From Bacteroidia bacterium (GTDB lineage Bacteria; Bacteroidota; Bacteroidia; UKL13-3): a stretch of 35,681 nt of DNA. Of the stretch, positions 33,497-35,681 are shown piece after piece. Position 1 is the first letter of the stretch. Each line of letters starts with the position of its first letter. The stretch is taken from assembly GCA_014376805.1 (NCBI GenBank), contig JACMQU010000138.1, positions 1 through 35,681 of the forward strand, given 5' to 3'. The notes under the pieces are model-generated. The model had not been told where the DNA came from. It was given only the letters and a program-made list of their open reading frames with translations, and made no database searches. The translations under genes were made by a program, and so were the position numbers.

Positions 33497-34243
33497 ATGA
33501 TACATTTTAAAGCACATTTAAAGCTTAGGTTTTTTGCCGGTCTAAATTGGACCCTGATGTTTTTTTTACCTTTTACATTCATAGCCATTAACTCCCATGC
33601 TCAAAGTATAAGAGGAATTGCAGTGCTTGTTAAAGGCGGTTATATATTCGCTCCGGAGGCCGGAAAAACGCTTGACCAGATTCCTCCCGCTACAACAAAA
33701 ACCTTCAGTAACCTATTTTATTGTGGCGGAGTAGAATACTATCTGCGACTAAATAAATTTATTGTTGGTATGGAAGGAATGATTGCCCAGCAGAGCCAAG
33801 CTCTTATTAATGATCAATTTTATGTACCTCGCATTACATACGGCCATTTAAAAATTGGTTATCTGATTAGAGATAGTAAAAATTTTATGTTTTATCCATC
33901 TATAAGTAGCGGATTATCACGCATGGCATTAATCAGAAATTATAAGCTTAATAATGAAAATACTTTCCGGTTAATGACTCCTTCTTTCGATATAGGTATT
34001 AATGCTGATTATGTTTTTAGTCAGAGACAGGATGCAAATAAAAAATTTTCTGGAGTGATGATGGCATTTAAAGCCGGGTATCGATTTTCGCCGGGAAGTA
34101 AAAGCTGGCGCGACAACAAAAATATACTTGATGGTCTTCCAACTTTTGTTAATCAGGGATTCTATATTACAATTGGTGTAGGCTTTGGTTATTTTGTACA
34201 AAAGGTTAAACATATTAAATATCAAAAAAAGTTTTTTGATTAA
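33497..34243 (+). CDS. Putative outer-membrane beta-barrel protein
   Basis: This 248-residue protein has a long signal peptide (basic start, hydrophobic LNWTLMFFLPFTFIAINSHA, cleavage before Q) and a mature part of alternating hydrophobic and polar residues with glycine- and aromatic-rich strands (AVLVKGGYIFAPE, GGVEYYLRLNKFIVGMEGMI, GHLKIGYLIRDSKNFMFYPS, QGFYITIGVGFGYFV). That is the pattern of small eight-stranded barrels of Bacteroidota (outer-membrane protein beta-barrel type). No specific family or substrate is readable. The final residues after the last strand, KHIKYQKKFFD, are basic. Confidence 0.7.
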   Translation: MIHFKAHLKLRFFAGLNWTLMFFLPFTFIAINSHAQSIRGIAVLVKGGYIFAPEAGKTLDQIPPATTKTFSNLFYCGGVEYYLRLNKFIVGMEGMIAQQSQALINDQFYVPRITYGHLKIGYLIRDSKNFMFYPSISSGLSRMALIRNYKLNNENTFRLMTPSFDIGINADYVFSQRQDANKKFSGVMMAFKAGYRFSPGSKSWRDNKNILDGLPTFVNQGFYITIGVGFGYFVQKVKHIKYQKKFFD

Positions 34244-34548
34244 CCATTCTGGCTAAATTGTTTTATAAATATTTCATTTAATGTTTTGGCTCTATTCGTT
34301 TTTTTTGCAAATTTATTTTCTAACAACCCTTTAGTAAAATAATTTTCCAGCCATACTGATCCCAATTTAACGAGGAAAACTCGCAATTTCATTAAGTTCT
34401 ATAACATAACTTTCATTTAATTTCCTGGTTTATAAAATGCAGGAAGCACATTCCATGAATAGGTGAGAACTTTATAAATTAAGAAAAAATCTTATGCTGC
34501 CCATAATTATTACTGGCTTTTTTATTTACATTTGGATTCAATTGAAAA
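34244..34548. other. Gene-free AT-rich stretch
   Basis: I see no gene, repeat or strong hairpin between the barrel gene and the promoter of the DUF6157 gene. Confidence 0.45.
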
Positions 34549-34577
34549 TTTAGCGCCTTAAACCCTGACTATATTTG
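34549..34577 (+). promoter_or_regulatory. Housekeeping-type promoter of the DUF6157 gene
   Basis: TTTA, a 17-base spacer and TATATTTG fit the Bacteroidota TTTG / TAnnTTTG promoter, the -7 exactly. It covers an in-frame TTG at 34575, which therefore cannot be the start. Confidence 0.65.
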
Positions 34578-34637
34578 CAAGAAATCCGTTATTATTATAA
34601 GGGTGGCATAATGAAGCTTTTAATCAATATCCAGAAA

Positions 34638-35051
34638 ATGAAAATCCATACAACCAACTATATTGATACTTTTATTGAAATTGCAATAGACTGCCCGACA
34701 ACAATTGGAGAAATTCCGCCATTAAAAGGAGAAAAGAAAACTGCAGCAAACATTCAGTTTGAAATGTTATATAAGAACCCTTACAAATACACTTCAGATG
34801 ATATTTTATTTCAAGTTTTTGCAGATAAAAACGAAATCATTAAAAGTGGATATATGAAAGCAAGAGAACTTTTTTTTTCAAAAGGACAACCCTGTTTTCG
34901 TGCCTCTCCATTAACAAAGCGTTATGGTTGGGGTGTACATAATAGCAGGGAAGGTAAAATGGCAATATATGGCGCAGAAAGTGCTGCATATAAACAATTT
35001 TTGAAAGACAGTACTCTGAAAGTAGTTAAAGCAATGAAGGCAAGTAAATAA
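34638..35051 (+). CDS. DUF6157 family protein
   Basis: Start MKIHTTNYIDTFIEIAIDCP is the usual family N-terminus; an ATG nine codons earlier (34611) is the alternative. The 137-residue product contains PPLKGEKKTAANIQFEMLYK, NPYKYTSDDILFQVFADKN, the very conserved FFSKGQPCFRASPLTKRYGW, GVHNSREGKMAIYGAESAAY and VVKAMKASK, matching DUF6157 throughout. The family is small, soluble and uncharacterised; conserved Cys, Arg and Trp suggest a ligand or catalytic site but nothing specific is known to me. Confidence 0.85.
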   Translation: MKIHTTNYIDTFIEIAIDCPTTIGEIPPLKGEKKTAANIQFEMLYKNPYKYTSDDILFQVFADKNEIIKSGYMKARELFFSKGQPCFRASPLTKRYGWGVHNSREGKMAIYGAESAAYKQFLKDSTLKVVKAMKASK

Positions 35052-35574
35052 TTACAAAGATTAACGACGACAGAAGTTCAACAGAAACAAAAAACCACTG
35101 CACTGCTCGCAAAATTTGTATGCTTTTGCAGGTAACCAATACACCTGAATAGTATATAAACATTCAAAACTTATTAGGCAAACCCAAGAAGGACCGTAAC
35201 CTTAAGGTTTGAAAAATAACCAATATACCGGGCCATTAAAAAAAACAGCATTTCAGGTTAAGCAAGAAGAATCTTGCAGGAACAAATGATTCGTGTTGCA
35301 AATGCAAATTAATCTATTCAACGGATTATTTAGTCTTAACATTCAACAGAAGGCAATACTTAAAAGGGAGTGCCTTTTTCTATATTGACGGAAAAGCATT
35401 CAATGAATTTCATTTTAATTTCATTTACCTTTTAAGGTCACTATTGGTCATTAAAATTGAATAGTATTTAAGAATAGTCCAGCAACACAAACTTATCCAT
35501 TAAAATATTTAGTTGTTTTTTTTAATCCTCTATGTATTCCAAATATCAATTATGCCCAAAAGTGAAACGATTGC
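35052..35574. other. Gene-free stretch before the right-hand mobile element
   Basis: No gene is visible on either strand. A hairpin AAGGCA..TGCCTTTTT at 35350-35379 looks like a weak terminator. Confidence 0.4.
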
Positions 35575-35681
35575 TTATTTCGGATGAACTGTACCAGTGA
35601 TTCTGGACGAACTGTACCACTCTATTTGGATAAAAAAATGCAATGCAATAATAGGATTATTTTCTATTTCTAAGTGATGTA
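35575..35681 (+). mobile_element. Probable left end of an IS21-family element (runs off the window)
   Basis: GATGAACTGTACCA (35583) and GACGAACTGTACCA (35606) are direct repeats 23 bases apart. Multiple GGAxGAACTGTACCA-like repeats at the termini are, as I recall, characteristic of IS21-type elements in Bacteroidota, where istA follows. No istA frame is yet visible within the window. Confidence 0.5.

Overview
The window looks like chromosome of a Bacteroidota member (order not resolvable by eye). The DNA is AT-rich, outer-membrane barrels and TamL/TamB are of the Bacteroidota type, several promoters fit the group's TTTG / TAnnTTTG pattern, and leaders are A-rich without clear Shine-Dalgarno sequences. 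Mobile DNA lies at both edges: the 5' end of an IS3-type transposase gene on the left and what looks like an IS21-type terminus on the right.

Layout. 1-930: IS3-type end, then a decayed OmpA-family gene with thrombospondin type-3 repeats. 1369-5397: an exported coiled-coil protein with a His/Asp tail, a ferritin-like DUF892 protein with an unusual repetitive N-terminal extension, and a 556-residue Ser/Asn/Gly-rich disordered protein with 72-bp tandem repeats. 5747-18349 (all minus strand): a cell-envelope block of a POTRA-barrel protein, a small membrane protein, a DUF4199-like protein, MlaE, MlaF, MlaD, TamB and TamL. 18771-21747: a disordered hydrophilic protein, a DAO-type FAD oxidoreductase, an SPW-repeat membrane protein and a small secreted protein. 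22006-25579: a decayed stretch with a truncated YgjP-like peptidase, an AraC regulator, a small conserved protein, broken small genes, a 57-residue disordered protein and a response-regulator pseudogene. 25748-31317: DUF2383 protein, a CHASE3 histidine kinase with a receiver-kinase hybrid, a YihY/BrkB membrane protein, and a tight run of small envelope proteins (51-residue two-helix protein, YtxH, DUF1469-like, conserved hypothetical). 31357-33123: a lone receiver and a complete sigma-54 enhancer-binding response regulator, apparently in the same operon. 33497-35051: a barrel protein and a DUF6157 protein.

How it may fit together. The most interesting signal is regulatory. Two small stress-type genes (1369 and 25748) are preceded by GG-N10-GC sites matching the sigma-54 -24/-12 consensus, and five more genes of the same kind have a GGCAY box 40-60 nt before their start codons with a weaker -12 half. 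Farther upstream of two of these genes is a 17-mer identical at 16 of 17 positions and at nearly the same distance (80 and 81 nt) from the GGCAY box; a related copy lies upstream of the Ser/Asn/Gly-rich gene. The sigma-54 activator at 31708 ends an operon whose first gene has one of the GGCAY boxes. I infer a locally encoded, possibly autoregulated sigma-54 regulon of envelope and disordered stress proteins. This is inference from sequence patterns seen by eye and needs motif searching across the genome.
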